From NCBI RefSeq assembly GCF_005886105.2, contig NZ_PNCO02000001.1, positions 3,820,001 to 3,884,000 of the forward strand: a stretch of 64,000 bases of DNA. The letters are read 5' to 3'. This stretch comes from Pseudoalteromonas galatheae (lineage in GTDB: Bacteria > Pseudomonadota > Gammaproteobacteria > Enterobacterales > Alteromonadaceae). This document shows, piece by piece, positions 37,000 to 46,759 of the stretch. Positions within the stretch are counted from its first letter, which is position 1. The number at the start of each line of letters is the position of its first letter. The notes below the pieces were generated by a model, which was not told where the DNA came from, did no database searches, and saw only the letters and a list, made by a program, of their open reading frames with translations. The translations under genes and the position numbers were made by a program.

Positions 37000-37869
37000 T
37001 CATATATGTTTTGTGAGCACTTCAGCTATTGCGGTGGCAAAATCGCGTTGGTGAGAAATCCCCAAATCAATCAACCTTGTGTCTTTCAGAGCGCAATCTT
37101 GTGGTCTTGTGGCATCGTCACTCGGTTGGCTCAGCGGTACGAGATCTTGCGTCGGTAGCTGCAAAGCCTGCGCCATGACCTGCGCCATTTCATACTTAGT
37201 GAATGCTTGATTGCCACTGATATGAATAATCCCACCAAGGCTAGGCTGTGCGATAATATCTTTGAGCGTTAGTGCAATATCACTGACATGGGTTGGGTAG
37301 CGAGTAGCCCAGTGGTCGTGACTTGAAGCAGGGTTGGCTAACAGCTGTTTTGCAATAATGGTTACCGCAGATTCTTCCAGCGTTTTTACCTCGCCGTATA
37401 AAACTGGCACTCGTACTATGGTGTGTAATGCGCTATCCGCCAGTATGGCACGCTCCGCAGCTTGCTTGGTTTGGCCGTAGAAGTTCACAGGATTAGTGAT
37501 ATCTGTTTCAACGTAAGGTGCTGAGGTGCCGTCAAACACATAGTCAGTACTAATAAAGAAAAATCGAATATCTCTTTTGCGGCAGGCTTGGGCTAAGAAC
37601 TCGGTTGCTGCAACATTGAGCGCAAGCGTTGCCGCTTGGTCTTGTTCACATTGTTCTGGTCTGCGCTCTGCTGCGGCATGAATAAGTATCTCAGGGCTAT
37701 GATTATCTAAGAAATCTAAAACCGAATTGTGGTCAGCCAAATCAAGCTTGTGAAGTGGTGCGGCTGCTCGGCTAAAGCCACACCCTAGAATCTCGTGAGT
37801 ACTACTTAGCTCTTGGCAGAGTGCGCGGCCAAGCAGGCCGGTTGCGCCGGTGATCATAACTTTGGACAT
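37000..37869 (-). CDS. RmlD-like NAD(P)-dependent sugar-nucleotide reductase (289 aa)
   Basis: Extended short-chain dehydrogenase. The GATGLLGRAL dinucleotide-binding motif is near residue 7, STDYVFDG near 108, and the YGQTK catalytic pair near 131-135. The pattern matches dTDP-4-dehydrorhamnose reductases and their methionine adenosyltransferase-beta-like relatives. It stands alone with no other rml genes, so it may reduce another substrate. Confidence 0.85.
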   Translation of the reverse strand: MSKVMITGATGLLGRALCQELSSTHEILGCGFSRAAAPLHKLDLADHNSVLDFLDNHSPEILIHAAAERRPEQCEQDQAATLALNVAATEFLAQACRKRDIRFFFISTDYVFDGTSAPYVETDITNPVNFYGQTKQAAERAILADSALHTIVRVPVLYGEVKTLEESAVTIIAKQLLANPASSHDHWATRYPTHVSDIALTLKDIIAQPSLGGIIHISGNQAFTKYEMAQVMAQALQLPTQDLVPLSQPSDDATRPQDCALKDTRLIDLGISHQRDFATAIAEVLTKHI

Positions 37870-37985
37870 AGATTATGGAACCCCTTTTTGAACGAGTCAG
37901 TACAGTAGCAAAGGCGAATGAAAAACTACAGGTTTGTGTCGATTTACGTTAAGTTAAATGATAACTAATTAAACAGGGAACAAGA

Positions 37986-39320
37986 ATGAATAATAAAGTT
38001 AAGTTGTTAAGCATGTGCATGTTGTCTACATCAGTAAATGCAACACAGATATTTATGAAAGGAAGTGAATGTCGGCTTGATGAATCGGCTCAGCCAATAG
38101 AGTTATTTACCCAAAGTTCTGACTCAATTTATGCAGTTGCAGGCAGAGACCCAAGTAGTGGGCAAGTTCGAAAAGTAGCAGGTGAGTTGAGCGATGATGT
38201 AAAGTTGAAGCTATTCGAGATGCTTTCGACTAAAGCGCAAGCTTATCCGCATGGTGTTATCGTAGATAGAGTGGTGCTTAAAGAGCGTCTTAAAGACACC
38301 TCTAAAGAAGTGAATGTTTCTGGTCGTATTGTCGCTTACCCGGTGACTACCTGTGAGACTTCGGAAGTCATCACCGCTAAAAACTATGACATGATAACCG
38401 CCACATCGTTTTCAGGTAAAACTCAACGAATTACCTTTAACGTGGAAATAGACCCAAACCGTAATGCGTTTGTGCGTAAATCAACGCAAGTTGATGATAC
38501 GGTAATATCCCAAAAACAAGTCTTTGGTATTGAGTTGGGCGATACCTATGCTGTTGCTGAGAAAAAAGTTGGGCGTTTTACATTAGTTTGGCCACTCAAC
38601 GCACGGCAAAAGCTTGCAACCATTGGCAGAAATCATGCGTTGCTATTCGAAAATAATCGGTTTGTAGGCTATCAATATGCTTTCAATCTGTTGCCTTCAA
38701 GTCTCGCCAATCTCATTAATATTTACGACATTAACCTAGCAAGTCACATTCAAGGCGAAGCCATTGAAATCACAAATGCTGCATTGAGCGAAAAGATGGT
38801 AGCAGCTATTAAAAGCGATTTTTCCGGCGCGACATTTTATCAAGAGGGAAAATACACCAAAGAGCCAAAGACTAAGCTTTCTGGCCTACAGGTTGGTGAA
38901 TTTAATGTCACCAAACCAGTCGCACTTAGCTGTTATAAAGGTCAAAGTGATATAGACGAGTTTGTAAAGCAGCACCAGCAAAGTCTAGCTCAATGGCAGA
39001 ACGTGGATGCAAAAACGGTGTTTTACACTGGCTGTAACCAGCTAGTTGAATTAAATAAGCTTGGAAAGGTGACTTCGGTCAAACTACTTGAATCTTGGTC
39101 ACTATCTAATGCAAATCTAATTGGACTTGCTGATATGAAAAGCGTGCTTTCACCTTGGGAATTTTATGGAGTACGTTATTTAGACCCTGAAAACAAAGCC
39201 TCTTTGATAGGAGATATTGAGGACTTTTACGGCACAATTGAGGTCACTGCTAAGCAGTGGGTTGGTCATTTCAAATCTTATGATGGTCAGCTTGTTTCTG
39301 CTGAATTTGAGAAGATGTAG
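37986..39320 (+). CDS. Secreted protein of unknown function (444 aa)
   Basis: A signal peptide (ends near VNA, about residue 19) predicts export. The mature protein contains four visible Cys (SECRLD, TTCETS, ALSCYKG, YTGCNQ), possibly two disulphides, and alternating beta-type sequence. I recognise no family or catalytic motif. It is in a single-gene context, between an RmlD-like gene pointing away and a POT transporter converging on it. Confidence 0.75.
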   Translation: MNNKVKLLSMCMLSTSVNATQIFMKGSECRLDESAQPIELFTQSSDSIYAVAGRDPSSGQVRKVAGELSDDVKLKLFEMLSTKAQAYPHGVIVDRVVLKERLKDTSKEVNVSGRIVAYPVTTCETSEVITAKNYDMITATSFSGKTQRITFNVEIDPNRNAFVRKSTQVDDTVISQKQVFGIELGDTYAVAEKKVGRFTLVWPLNARQKLATIGRNHALLFENNRFVGYQYAFNLLPSSLANLINIYDINLASHIQGEAIEITNAALSEKMVAAIKSDFSGATFYQEGKYTKEPKTKLSGLQVGEFNVTKPVALSCYKGQSDIDEFVKQHQQSLAQWQNVDAKTVFYTGCNQLVELNKLGKVTSVKLLESWSLSNANLIGLADMKSVLSPWEFYGVRYLDPENKASLIGDIEDFYGTIEVTAKQWVGHFKSYDGQLVSAEFEKM

Positions 39321-39349
39321 AAGTTATCACTCCTACATCTGCATTTTAT

Positions 39350-40861
39350 CTAAGCCGTTTGCTCTGTCAGCGGCTTTTCAGATTGCTTTTCCCAATGCTT
39401 GGTTTTTAGGCCAAGTACACCGACAAATACACCAATACCGATAGTAAATAGTGCAATTTGAAGGTACAGGTTGGGTAAGTCTTCGATATTATTCGGATCA
39501 AAGCTACCGGCGAGCAGACCCGAGAAGATATTACCAATTGAGTAAGTCAGTACGAAAACCCCCATCATTTGCCCTGCAAAACGCTTGGGAGATAACTTAC
39601 TTACTGCGCTTAACGCCACAGGGCTTAAGCAAAGCTCACCCACAGTGTGCAGAAAGTAAGTGGTGATCAACCACATTGGCGCCACTTGCAGGCCCTGGGC
39701 TGCATATTGGGAAGCGAAAAACATCACAATAAATCCGCTCGCCATGATGATAAGGCCAATCGCACATTTCACGCTATAGGTTGGCGTGATCATCCGCTTA
39801 GCCAAGTTAATCCATAGCGCAGCAAAGAAAGGAGATAACACGATAATGAAAAAAGCGTTGGCTGATTGGAACCAAGCGGTTGGAATACTAAAATTGCCTA
39901 CTAATCTGTCGGTGTAATCGCGGGCAAATAGATTAAGCGATGAGCCTGCTTGTTCAAAACCAGACCAAAAACAAGTGGACGCAACGCAAACCAAAAACAG
40001 TGCCCACATCCGGCGCTTTTCATCGGCATCAAGATTACCGCCAAAGTAGATATAACCGTAATACAAAAAGAATGTGACAGTAAAAGCAATCGCAACATAT
40101 TTTGCGAGCTCTACAGGATTAATCACAAAAACACCTATAAACGCCGCTGCCGTTATTGCTGCAACAGCCGTAATAACTATAGCTATCGCCCCCCAAGCTT
40201 TAGTACTTTGACTTCCCGTCATTGGGTTAGTTGGCGCATTACCAACGGTAGCGATGTGTTTGTCTGTTAGGCGATAATTGACTAAACCGATTGCCATGCC
40301 TACTGCGGCTGCACCAAAGGCCCAGTGCCAACCAACGTTTTCCATAAAGTAACCACATACCGCATAGCCGATCACAGACCCAAGGTTGATCCCCATATAG
40401 TAAATCGCGTAGCCACTGTCGCGGCGGTTATCTTCATCGTTATAAAGCTGGCCAACCATAGCGCTAATATTGGGTTTTAATAAACCGGTTCCACTGGCAA
40501 CAAAGATAAGGCCAACAAAAAAGGAAAATTGACTTGGGATGGCAAGAATGATGTGGCCGCACATAATGATAATGCCGCCGTACCAAACCGCACGTTGGCC
40601 ACCTAATAAACGGTCTGCTATCCAGCCTCCCGGTAGGCCTAAGAAATAAACCGAACCAGTATAGAGGCCATATATTGCGGCAGCTGAGGCAACGGTGAAG
40701 CCAAGACCTTCTTGCTGTAAGGTGGCTGTCATGAAAAGTACTAACATGGCACGCATGCCATAATAACTCATTCGTTCCCACATCTCGGTGAGAAACAAAG
40801 TCTGTAGGCCTTTTGGATGACCAAAAAAGCCTGTATCACTTGTTGTGTCCTGTGATGACAT
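39350..40861 (-). CDS. POT/PTR2-family proton-dependent oligopeptide transporter (503 aa)
   Basis: About 14 helices. Early EMWERMSYYGMRAML contains the ExxER motif that couples protons to peptide uptake. FVASGTGLLKPNISAMVGQLY and RRDSGYAIYYMGINLGSVIG are the PTR2 signatures. It takes up di- and tripeptides. Single gene downstream of the orphan secreted gene, converging on it. Likely a Dtp-like transporter. Confidence 0.93.
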   Translation of the reverse strand: MSSQDTTSDTGFFGHPKGLQTLFLTEMWERMSYYGMRAMLVLFMTATLQQEGLGFTVASAAAIYGLYTGSVYFLGLPGGWIADRLLGGQRAVWYGGIIIMCGHIILAIPSQFSFFVGLIFVASGTGLLKPNISAMVGQLYNDEDNRRDSGYAIYYMGINLGSVIGYAVCGYFMENVGWHWAFGAAAVGMAIGLVNYRLTDKHIATVGNAPTNPMTGSQSTKAWGAIAIVITAVAAITAAAFIGVFVINPVELAKYVAIAFTVTFFLYYGYIYFGGNLDADEKRRMWALFLVCVASTCFWSGFEQAGSSLNLFARDYTDRLVGNFSIPTAWFQSANAFFIIVLSPFFAALWINLAKRMITPTYSVKCAIGLIIMASGFIVMFFASQYAAQGLQVAPMWLITTYFLHTVGELCLSPVALSAVSKLSPKRFAGQMMGVFVLTYSIGNIFSGLLAGSFDPNNIEDLPNLYLQIALFTIGIGVFVGVLGLKTKHWEKQSEKPLTEQTA

Positions 40862-40945
40862 ATTTCACTTCCATTATTATCGTTTTTTGGAAGTCAATAT
40901 TAGTACGTTATTCAAGCACCGAATGCAACCGCATGAAAGGAAACA

Positions 40946-41647
40946 TTACATCATCTTTTTTAACATTTGTATGTCATCGATTTCCACGTTGGCTAATCCT
41001 TTGTACTGGTATGGCACAAATTGATTGCGAAGCCAAACACTAGGGCAGCCGGCACGGTGTGCTCCTTGTACATCGGTATCTAAGCTATCGCCAACATGCA
41101 GAAGTTGATGTGGTGCAAGGTTAAAATGCTGGCAGGCAAGCTGGTAAAGCTCAGGGTGAGGTTTGGCGCGGCCATCAATTCCGGCGCGAAGCACTAAGTC
41201 AAAACTATCGCGAAGATTGAACTTATCTATCTCGACATTACCATTAGTGATAGCAATGATGTGATATTGGCTGCGTAACTGAGCAAGCAGGTTGATGACG
41301 GCGTCGCTGACAATGATATTACTGCGGGCATCGGCAAAGGCTTGATAGGCCTGTAGTGCGCGCTGTTTACTTGTTGCGGCATCAAATCCCAGTGCTGTGA
41401 AGCCCCACTCAAGTGCCACTTGACGCCACTTTGTCACATCTTCTGCAAGCGCACTGTTTTGTTTGAGCACTTCGCTTCGACATTGAGACCAGAATGCCTC
41501 TCCTTTCGCTTGCCACTCGGGAATAGCATCCAGGTGTTTTGTCATGGCGTTAACGGCCGCAATGATAACAGGTCTGTTGTCGTATAGCGTATCGTCTAAA
41601 TCAAAACTGATGGCGGCAATGTCTGAAATGGGCTTATTGAATCGCAT
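40946..41647 (-). CDS. yigB: HAD-superfamily phosphatase YigB
   Basis: HAD motif I is FDLDDTLYDNRPVI, motif II is IITNGN-like (AITNGNVEID), and motif III/IV is KPHPELY plus HVGDSLDTDVQGAHRAG. The size (233 residues) and place directly after xerC match YigB, an FMN phosphatase in E. coli. Two bases follow xerC, so it ends the lysA-dapF-DUF484-xerC-yigB run. Confidence 0.92.
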   Translation of the reverse strand: MRFNKPISDIAAISFDLDDTLYDNRPVIIAAVNAMTKHLDAIPEWQAKGEAFWSQCRSEVLKQNSALAEDVTKWRQVALEWGFTALGFDAATSKQRALQAYQAFADARSNIIVSDAVINLLAQLRSQYHIIAITNGNVEIDKFNLRDSFDLVLRAGIDGRAKPHPELYQLACQHFNLAPHQLLHVGDSLDTDVQGAHRAGCPSVWLRNQFVPYQYKGLANVEIDDIQMLKKMM

Positions 41648-41649
41648 TG

Positions 41650-42573
41650 TTACTCGTCTTTTTGCTTTTTCGCTCTTGGGTGAGCGCTATCATACACTTT
41701 TGCTAAGTGTTGAAAATCTAAATGGGTGTAGACCTGAGTGGCTGATAAGCTGGCATGTCCAAGCATCTCTTGTACCGCGCGTAAGTCACCGCTGGATTCT
41801 AGCATGTGGCTGGCGAACGAGTGCCTCAGTTTATGGGGATGAATAGGTGTACTAACCCCTTGTTTCAGGCCCCATTCTTTCATTCTTGCGCGGACATGGC
41901 GAGGACTGATCCGGCGTTTTAATTTACTCACAAAAAGCGCAGGCTCTTCCAATGTTGCAAATTGCGGCCTTATTTTGAGCCAATCAGCTAGCGCGTTTAG
42001 CGCTTTGCCGCCGACAGGCACAACACGCTCCTTGCCGCCTTTACCAAGCACGCGTATTTCACCGTCTTTGACATCCAATAGGTTAGCGCCAACCAATTCG
42101 CTTAATCGCAAACCACTGGAGTACATTAATTCCATCATGGCTTTGTCACGAATAGCAAGCGCATCATCTGCCTGAATTTCAAGAAGTTGTCCCATTTGGT
42201 CAACATCAAGGTTCTTTGGTAATGGTTTTTGAAACTTAGGTCCTCGGATCCCTTTCGCGGGATTGACGACAGCCTGTTGCGATTGTGACTTGAGCTTGAG
42301 AAATTTATATAAGCTTCGAATACAACTGAGCTTAAGGTTGATGGTTCTTGGGCTGTAATTTTGGCCGCGAAGCTTCATGCTATAGCGGCGGATTTGTTCG
42401 CCACTAACTTCAAGCCAAGAAGGGGCGTGATCACTAAAATACTGCGCTGCTTGGATTAGCTGAGTTTTGTATTGGGTGAGTGTATGTTCTGAGTAGTGCT
42501 TTTCGTGGCGCAGGTGTGCCATAAAGGCGGTTACTGGTTGCATCCAATCTTCAGGTAGTGGCGTTAGGCTCAT
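41650..42573 (-). CDS. xerC: Tyrosine recombinase XerC
   Basis: Resolves chromosome dimers at dif with XerD. The SAM-like N-terminal domain is followed by the catalytic domain with SSGLRLSELVG (Arg), LGKGGKERVVP (Lys), HPHKLRHSFASHML (His/Arg), LGHASLSATQVYTHL (His, and Tyr nucleophile). The 307 residues are typical. Its start overlaps the DUF484 gene stop by 4 bases. Confidence 0.96.
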   Translation of the reverse strand: MSLTPLPEDWMQPVTAFMAHLRHEKHYSEHTLTQYKTQLIQAAQYFSDHAPSWLEVSGEQIRRYSMKLRGQNYSPRTINLKLSCIRSLYKFLKLKSQSQQAVVNPAKGIRGPKFQKPLPKNLDVDQMGQLLEIQADDALAIRDKAMMELMYSSGLRLSELVGANLLDVKDGEIRVLGKGGKERVVPVGGKALNALADWLKIRPQFATLEEPALFVSKLKRRISPRHVRARMKEWGLKQGVSTPIHPHKLRHSFASHMLESSGDLRAVQEMLGHASLSATQVYTHLDFQHLAKVYDSAHPRAKKQKDE

Positions 42574-43196
42574 GCCAGCGCTTCGAGCTTAAGCGATAAT
42601 GTTTGAATAAAAGCCGTGATCAACATATTGTCGTGTTGTGGCGAAAAGTGTTCTGGTGAGCGGCTAGCAAAGGCCAGAATAAAGCGACCCTGGTCCGACG
42701 CATCAACGCGGTAAAGTGCCACCGAGCCCACTTCAATACCGGCAAACAAGAGTTCAGCTTGTGACTGGCTGAGTCGTCCTAAGTAGCAGTTGTTACTGCT
42801 CAGTTTAGCTGACACTAGTTCCAAAAGCGTATCATCGATGTTGATGAGTTTACATGCTTGGATGTCCGGGTGGTCCTCAAAGCGCTGTGCTAACGTATGA
42901 TTGATTGCACTCAACTCTGTACAACGCATGATAGCCAATTGGCATTCACTCAATTGCTTGAAAATCAGCTCGTTGGCTTTTGCATAATGGACCATGTCTT
43001 TGATCTGCTGCTGTAGTGAGTTGACTTCGTCGCGGAGCATCCGCTGTTGGTGCAAAGCAAGGTTTGGGAGCCCTTGCTGCTGGTGGTGTAGCTGCAAATC
43101 CAATAGCACATAAGGGTGTCTGAGCAAAAAATCAGGATGCTTGCGCAGGTACTCAATGACTAATTGTTCAGTCGAATTTGCTTCTTTTATGGTCAT
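42570..43196 (-). CDS. DUF484 family protein, YigA-like (208 aa)
   Basis: A GAF-like DUF484 protein: [20 protein letters not shown] near the start, a coiled region [23 protein letters not shown], then the GAF-like half with LPSLAG-type glycine content. It is between dapF and xerC, as yigA is in E. coli. Both borders overlap by 4 bases (ATGA), so translation is coupled. Role unknown. Confidence 0.9.
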   Translation of the reverse strand: MTIKEANSTEQLVIEYLRKHPDFLLRHPYVLLDLQLHHQQQGLPNLALHQQRMLRDEVNSLQQQIKDMVHYAKANELIFKQLSECQLAIMRCTELSAINHTLAQRFEDHPDIQACKLINIDDTLLELVSAKLSSNNCYLGRLSQSQAELLFAGIEVGSVALYRVDASDQGRFILAFASRSPEHFSPQHDNMLITAFIQTLSLKLEALA

Positions 43197-44023
43197 ATTG
43201 CGATTTGCCCATCAAAAACATGCTCCGCCGGCCCGGTCATTTTCACTACTTGACCTTGACCGCCCCAACGTACTTGAAGACTGCCACCTGGTAGGTCGAC
43301 CCTAACGGTTTCTTCTAACTTGCTTTGCATTATGCCTGCAACTACGGCAGCACATGCTCCTGTGCCACAGGCAAGCGTTTCGCCAGCACCGCGCTCCCAA
43401 ACACGTAGCTTAACGTGTTCACGAGAAACGACTTCCATAAAGCCAATATTGGCCTTTTGTGGGAAACGTTCATGGTGTTCAAGGAGCGGCCCAAGTGTCG
43501 CTACCTCAGCGGTTTCTACACTATCGACAATAATCACGCCATGAGGATTGCCCATAGAAACCGCGCTACAAAACACCGTATGTTCGTCGGCTCTTAAAAT
43601 ATAGGTGTTTTCTTGTTTGTTTGCACGAAATGGAATGGCTTGTGGGTTAAAGTTTGGTTTGCCCATATTCACGGTAACTTGGCCGTCTTTTTCGGTATAA
43701 AGGGTGAGATTGCCGCCCTTTGTAGAGACACAAACTTTGTGTTTGTTCGTTAAGCCCTTCATGCGAACAAAACGAGCAAAACAGCGAGCACCGTTACCAC
43801 ACTGCTCAACTTCGTTACCATCGGCGTTGAAAATACGGTAATGAAAATCTAAGTCCGGGGAATAAGGCGCTTCAACCATCAATAGCTGATCAAAGCCAAT
43901 TCCAAAGTGGCGATCTGCTAACTTCTTAATTTGGTCTCGAGACAAAAACACATTTTGGGTGACATTATCTATCACCACAAAGTCGTTGCCTAAACCATGC
44001 ATTTTTGAAAAGTTTATAAACAT
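43193..44023 (-). CDS. dapF: Diaminopimelate epimerase
   Basis: Converts LL- to meso-diaminopimelate for lysine and peptidoglycan. The catalytic cysteine pair lies in [13 protein letters not shown] and [26 protein letters not shown] starts the protein and [14 protein letters not shown] precedes the first Cys. The 276 residues are typical. It is 127 bases after lysA and 4 bases overlapping DUF484. Confidence 0.97.
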   Translation of the reverse strand: MFINFSKMHGLGNDFVVIDNVTQNVFLSRDQIKKLADRHFGIGFDQLLMVEAPYSPDLDFHYRIFNADGNEVEQCGNGARCFARFVRMKGLTNKHKVCVSTKGGNLTLYTEKDGQVTVNMGKPNFNPQAIPFRANKQENTYILRADEHTVFCSAVSMGNPHGVIIVDSVETAEVATLGPLLEHHERFPQKANIGFMEVVSREHVKLRVWERGAGETLACGTGACAAVVAGIMQSKLEETVRVDLPGGSLQVRWGGQGQVVKMTGPAEHVFDGQIAI

Positions 44024-44150
44024 AGAGTGGTTATCTTTTGGTATAAAACCATGGCCTCACTTTACTAATACTTTGCCATGGATACTTCGGCTAGGGAAGC
44101 GGGCTTGACATTAAGCCTTGTTTTGCATCCCAAGGATGTATCCAAGTCGA

Positions 44151-45404
44151 TTATTGTGGCAGTAGTTGTTCATATTGCCACAGAGATTCTAACGGCTCTC
44201 TTTGGCGGATTAGATGGTGTTGGTTGTTATCAACCATGACCTCCGCACAGCGGGGGCGAGAGTTGTAATTTGAACTCATGGTAAAGCCATAAGCGCCTGC
44301 GCTGCGCTGTACTAACAAGTCGCCAGCCTTTATTTTAAGTACTCGGTCTTTACCTAGAAAGTCACCCGTTTCACAGACTGGGCCAACCACGTCGTAAGTT
44401 ATCGCGTCAACATCATCTCGCGGTATGACAGGCACGATATTTTGCCAAGCCTGATAAAGTGATGGGCGCAGCATGTCGTTCATGCCAGCATCAACAATGG
44501 CAAAATGCTTATGCTCGGTTGGCTTAATAAATTCGACTTTAGTCACCAACACACCGGCATTGGCAGCAATCGCACGACCTGGCTCAAAAATGAGTTCTAG
44601 ATCATTGAACTGCGCCAATCGTGCTTTAATCTCTGCAGCATAAGCACTCGGATGCGGCGGTTTTTCACCGTCATAAGGCACGCCAAGACCGCCACCGATA
44701 TCGAGGTGATGCAAGTAAATTCCCGCTTTTTCAAGTTGAGAGATTAGAGCCAGCACTTTATCTAACGCCGCTAAAAATGGATTAACCTCAACCAGCTGAG
44801 AGCCGATGTGGAAGTCGATCCCAACCACTTTTAAACCCGGTAGGGCATAAGCGAGTTGGTAAACATCAAATGCGGCTTTGATATCAATACCAAATTTGTT
44901 CTCTTTTAACCCGGTTGAAATATAGGGGTGAGTTTTTGCATCGATATCTGGGTTTACACGCAATGAAATTGGCGCAATTTTATCCAGTCTGGTTGCCACT
45001 TCACTGATGCGGTGAAGCTCCGCAATCGACTCAACATTAAAGCATTTAATCCCAGTCTCAAGTGCAAACGCGATTTCATCTTCCGTTTTCGCAACACCAG
45101 AAAAAACGACTTTTCGAGGATCTCCCCCTGCTTTTAGCACTCGCGCAAGTTCACCCTTCGACACGATATCAAAACCAGAACCAAGCTCAGCCAAGACGTT
45201 CAGCACGGCGATATTTGAATTCGCCTTTACTGCGTAGCACACTAAGTGGGGATGACCAGCTGCGGCGTCCGTAAAAGCGTGATAGTGCCGTGCTAAAGTC
45301 TTCTTCGAGTAGACATAGCAAGGAGTGCCATATTGCTCAGCGATAGTGGTTATGGCGACATCTTCAGCGAATAGTTCGCCATCTTGATAATTGAAATAAT
45401 CCAT
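44151..45404 (-). CDS. lysA: Diaminopimelate decarboxylase
   Basis: Makes lysine from meso-diaminopimelate. The PLP lysine is in YAVKANSN near 60. GIDFHIGSQ, DIGGGLGVPY, FEPGRAIAANAG and CETGD near the end are classic motifs of fold-III decarboxylases. The 417 residues are typical. It follows lptM by one base. With dapF it supplies lysine and cell-wall precursor. Confidence 0.97.
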   Translation of the reverse strand: MDYFNYQDGELFAEDVAITTIAEQYGTPCYVYSKKTLARHYHAFTDAAAGHPHLVCYAVKANSNIAVLNVLAELGSGFDIVSKGELARVLKAGGDPRKVVFSGVAKTEDEIAFALETGIKCFNVESIAELHRISEVATRLDKIAPISLRVNPDIDAKTHPYISTGLKENKFGIDIKAAFDVYQLAYALPGLKVVGIDFHIGSQLVEVNPFLAALDKVLALISQLEKAGIYLHHLDIGGGLGVPYDGEKPPHPSAYAAEIKARLAQFNDLELIFEPGRAIAANAGVLVTKVEFIKPTEHKHFAIVDAGMNDMLRPSLYQAWQNIVPVIPRDDVDAITYDVVGPVCETGDFLGKDRVLKIKAGDLLVQRSAGAYGFTMSSNYNSRPRCAEVMVDNNQHHLIRQREPLESLWQYEQLLPQ

Positions 45405-45405
45405 T

Positions 45406-45582
45406 TTAACGCTCCTGTTGTTCTGCTTCAGGCTGGTTTGCTTGTGCTGCTTTCGGTTGGTTTGATTTTTTAGCCTGTTGTTCAGGCAAATAAAGCGGAC
45501 CGCTTTGACCGCAACCCGATAATCCGATTAAAGTAGTAAAAACAAGTGCCGTTACGCTAAATTTATAAGGTGTCGCTTTCAT
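45406..45582 (-). CDS. lptM: LPS translocon maturation lipoprotein LptM (58 aa)
   Basis: A small lipoprotein with lipobox LSGC (Cys24) followed directly by GQSGPLYLP. This matches GCG-x-x-GPLYxP of E. coli LptM (YifL), which helps LptD in the outer membrane fold. It is the usual neighbour of lysA/dapF and divergent from cyaY. The tail is Gln/Ala/Pro-rich and poorly conserved. Confidence 0.88.
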   Translation of the reverse strand: MKATPYKFSVTALVFTTLIGLSGCGQSGPLYLPEQQAKKSNQPKAAQANQPEAEQQER

Positions 45583-45737
45583 TAGATAATTCGTGTCAGT
45601 GCCTTTATAATCGCAGAGTAACAGAATTGATAAAAAAAGCAGCTTTTCGCTATTGAAATTTCGTCTTCATCAAATTGCTCAAATAGCGAGTTAAGCTTAG
45701 GCACCATGCCGCAGTGCGTCAGTAAGAGGAAATCACG

Positions 45738-46058
45738 ATGACAGAAAGTGAATATCATGAGTTAGCCGATGCGCTAATGTTGACTATTGAAGAGCAGATC
45801 GATGATTGTGACGCTGATTTAGATTACGAATCAGCATCGGGAATTCTAGAGATTATTTTCCCTGACAAGAGCAAAATTGTTATTAACAAACAAGCACCAT
45901 TGCACCAAGTCTGGGTGGCGACTAAGTTTAATGGTCATCACTTTGAACTGCGTGGCGATCAGTGGATTGATAATCGCTCAGGTGCTGAGTTTTGGCAATT
46001 TATGAGCGACGCGGCGACGAAGCAAGCAAATATCGCAATAGAGTGGCAGCACGATTAA
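45738..46058 (+). CDS. cyaY: Frataxin-like iron donor/regulator CyaY
   Basis: Binds iron and regulates iron-sulphur cluster assembly by IscS. The N-terminal acidic helix ([14 protein letters not shown]) and [14 protein letters not shown] followed by [10 protein letters not shown] are frataxin features. The 106 residues are typical. Divergent from lptM with AGAGGA before the start. Its stop overlaps the esterase start as TAATG. Confidence 0.95.
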   Translation: MTESEYHELADALMLTIEEQIDDCDADLDYESASGILEIIFPDKSKIVINKQAPLHQVWVATKFNGHHFELRGDQWIDNRSGAEFWQFMSDAATKQANIAIEWQHD

Positions 46059-46714
46059 TGTTGGAGTTTGTAGATTATCCTGCCAAAGGACAACATAAAG
46101 CGAGTATTATTTGGCTCCATGGATTAGGTGATTCAGGCAACGGCTTTTTACCTATTGCATCTGAGTTAAACCTGCCTGAGGAATTGGGTGCACACTTTAT
46201 TTTTCCACATGCACCACAGCAGCCGGTCACCATAAATGGTGGCATGTTGATGCGTGCATGGTATGACATTAAATCATTTGATCTGGATAAAAGAGCGGAT
46301 GAGCAAGGTGTGCGAGACTCATCAGCTCAGGTTGAAGCGTTAATTCAGGCAGAGCTAGATAAAGGTATCCCAGCTAACCGCATTGTCTTAGCTGGATTTT
46401 CTCAAGGGGGGGTGATTGCGCTCCATCTTGCACCGCGTTTAACTGTTAAATTGGCTGGTGTCATGGCACTATCGACTTATATGTGTGTGCCTGAAAAGCT
46501 CAGCGCAGAAGCACAGCAAAGCGAGCTCACTATTTTTATGGCGCATGGCAGTGCTGATCCTGTCGTACCTATGTTTGCAGGTGAGCATGCACTTTACACG
46601 TTACAACAGCAAGGTTATGAAGTGAGCTGGCAAGACTACCCAATGGAGCATCAGGTATGTCTTGAAGAATTAAAAGCTATTCGCGCTTGGTTAATTACGA
46701 GACTGAGTGATTAA
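46058..46714 (+). CDS. Carboxylesterase / acyl-protein thioesterase-like hydrolase (218 aa)
   Basis: Alpha/beta hydrolase of the phospholipase/carboxylesterase (PF02230) group: WLHGLGDSGNGF near 19-30, nucleophile elbow GFSQGG with Ser115, later MAHGSADPVVP with Asp and MEHQVCLEE with His. No signal peptide, so cytosolic. The ATG at 46058 overlaps the cyaY stop (TAATG), whereas a longer frame from 45992 lies inside cyaY. Substrate unknown. Confidence 0.9.
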   Translation: MLEFVDYPAKGQHKASIIWLHGLGDSGNGFLPIASELNLPEELGAHFIFPHAPQQPVTINGGMLMRAWYDIKSFDLDKRADEQGVRDSSAQVEALIQAELDKGIPANRIVLAGFSQGGVIALHLAPRLTVKLAGVMALSTYMCVPEKLSAEAQQSELTIFMAHGSADPVVPMFAGEHALYTLQQQGYEVSWQDYPMEHQVCLEELKAIRAWLITRLSD

Positions 46715-46759
46715 TATTAAGTGGTATAAGGTACTGGTGACAGATACAGGAGCAAAGCA

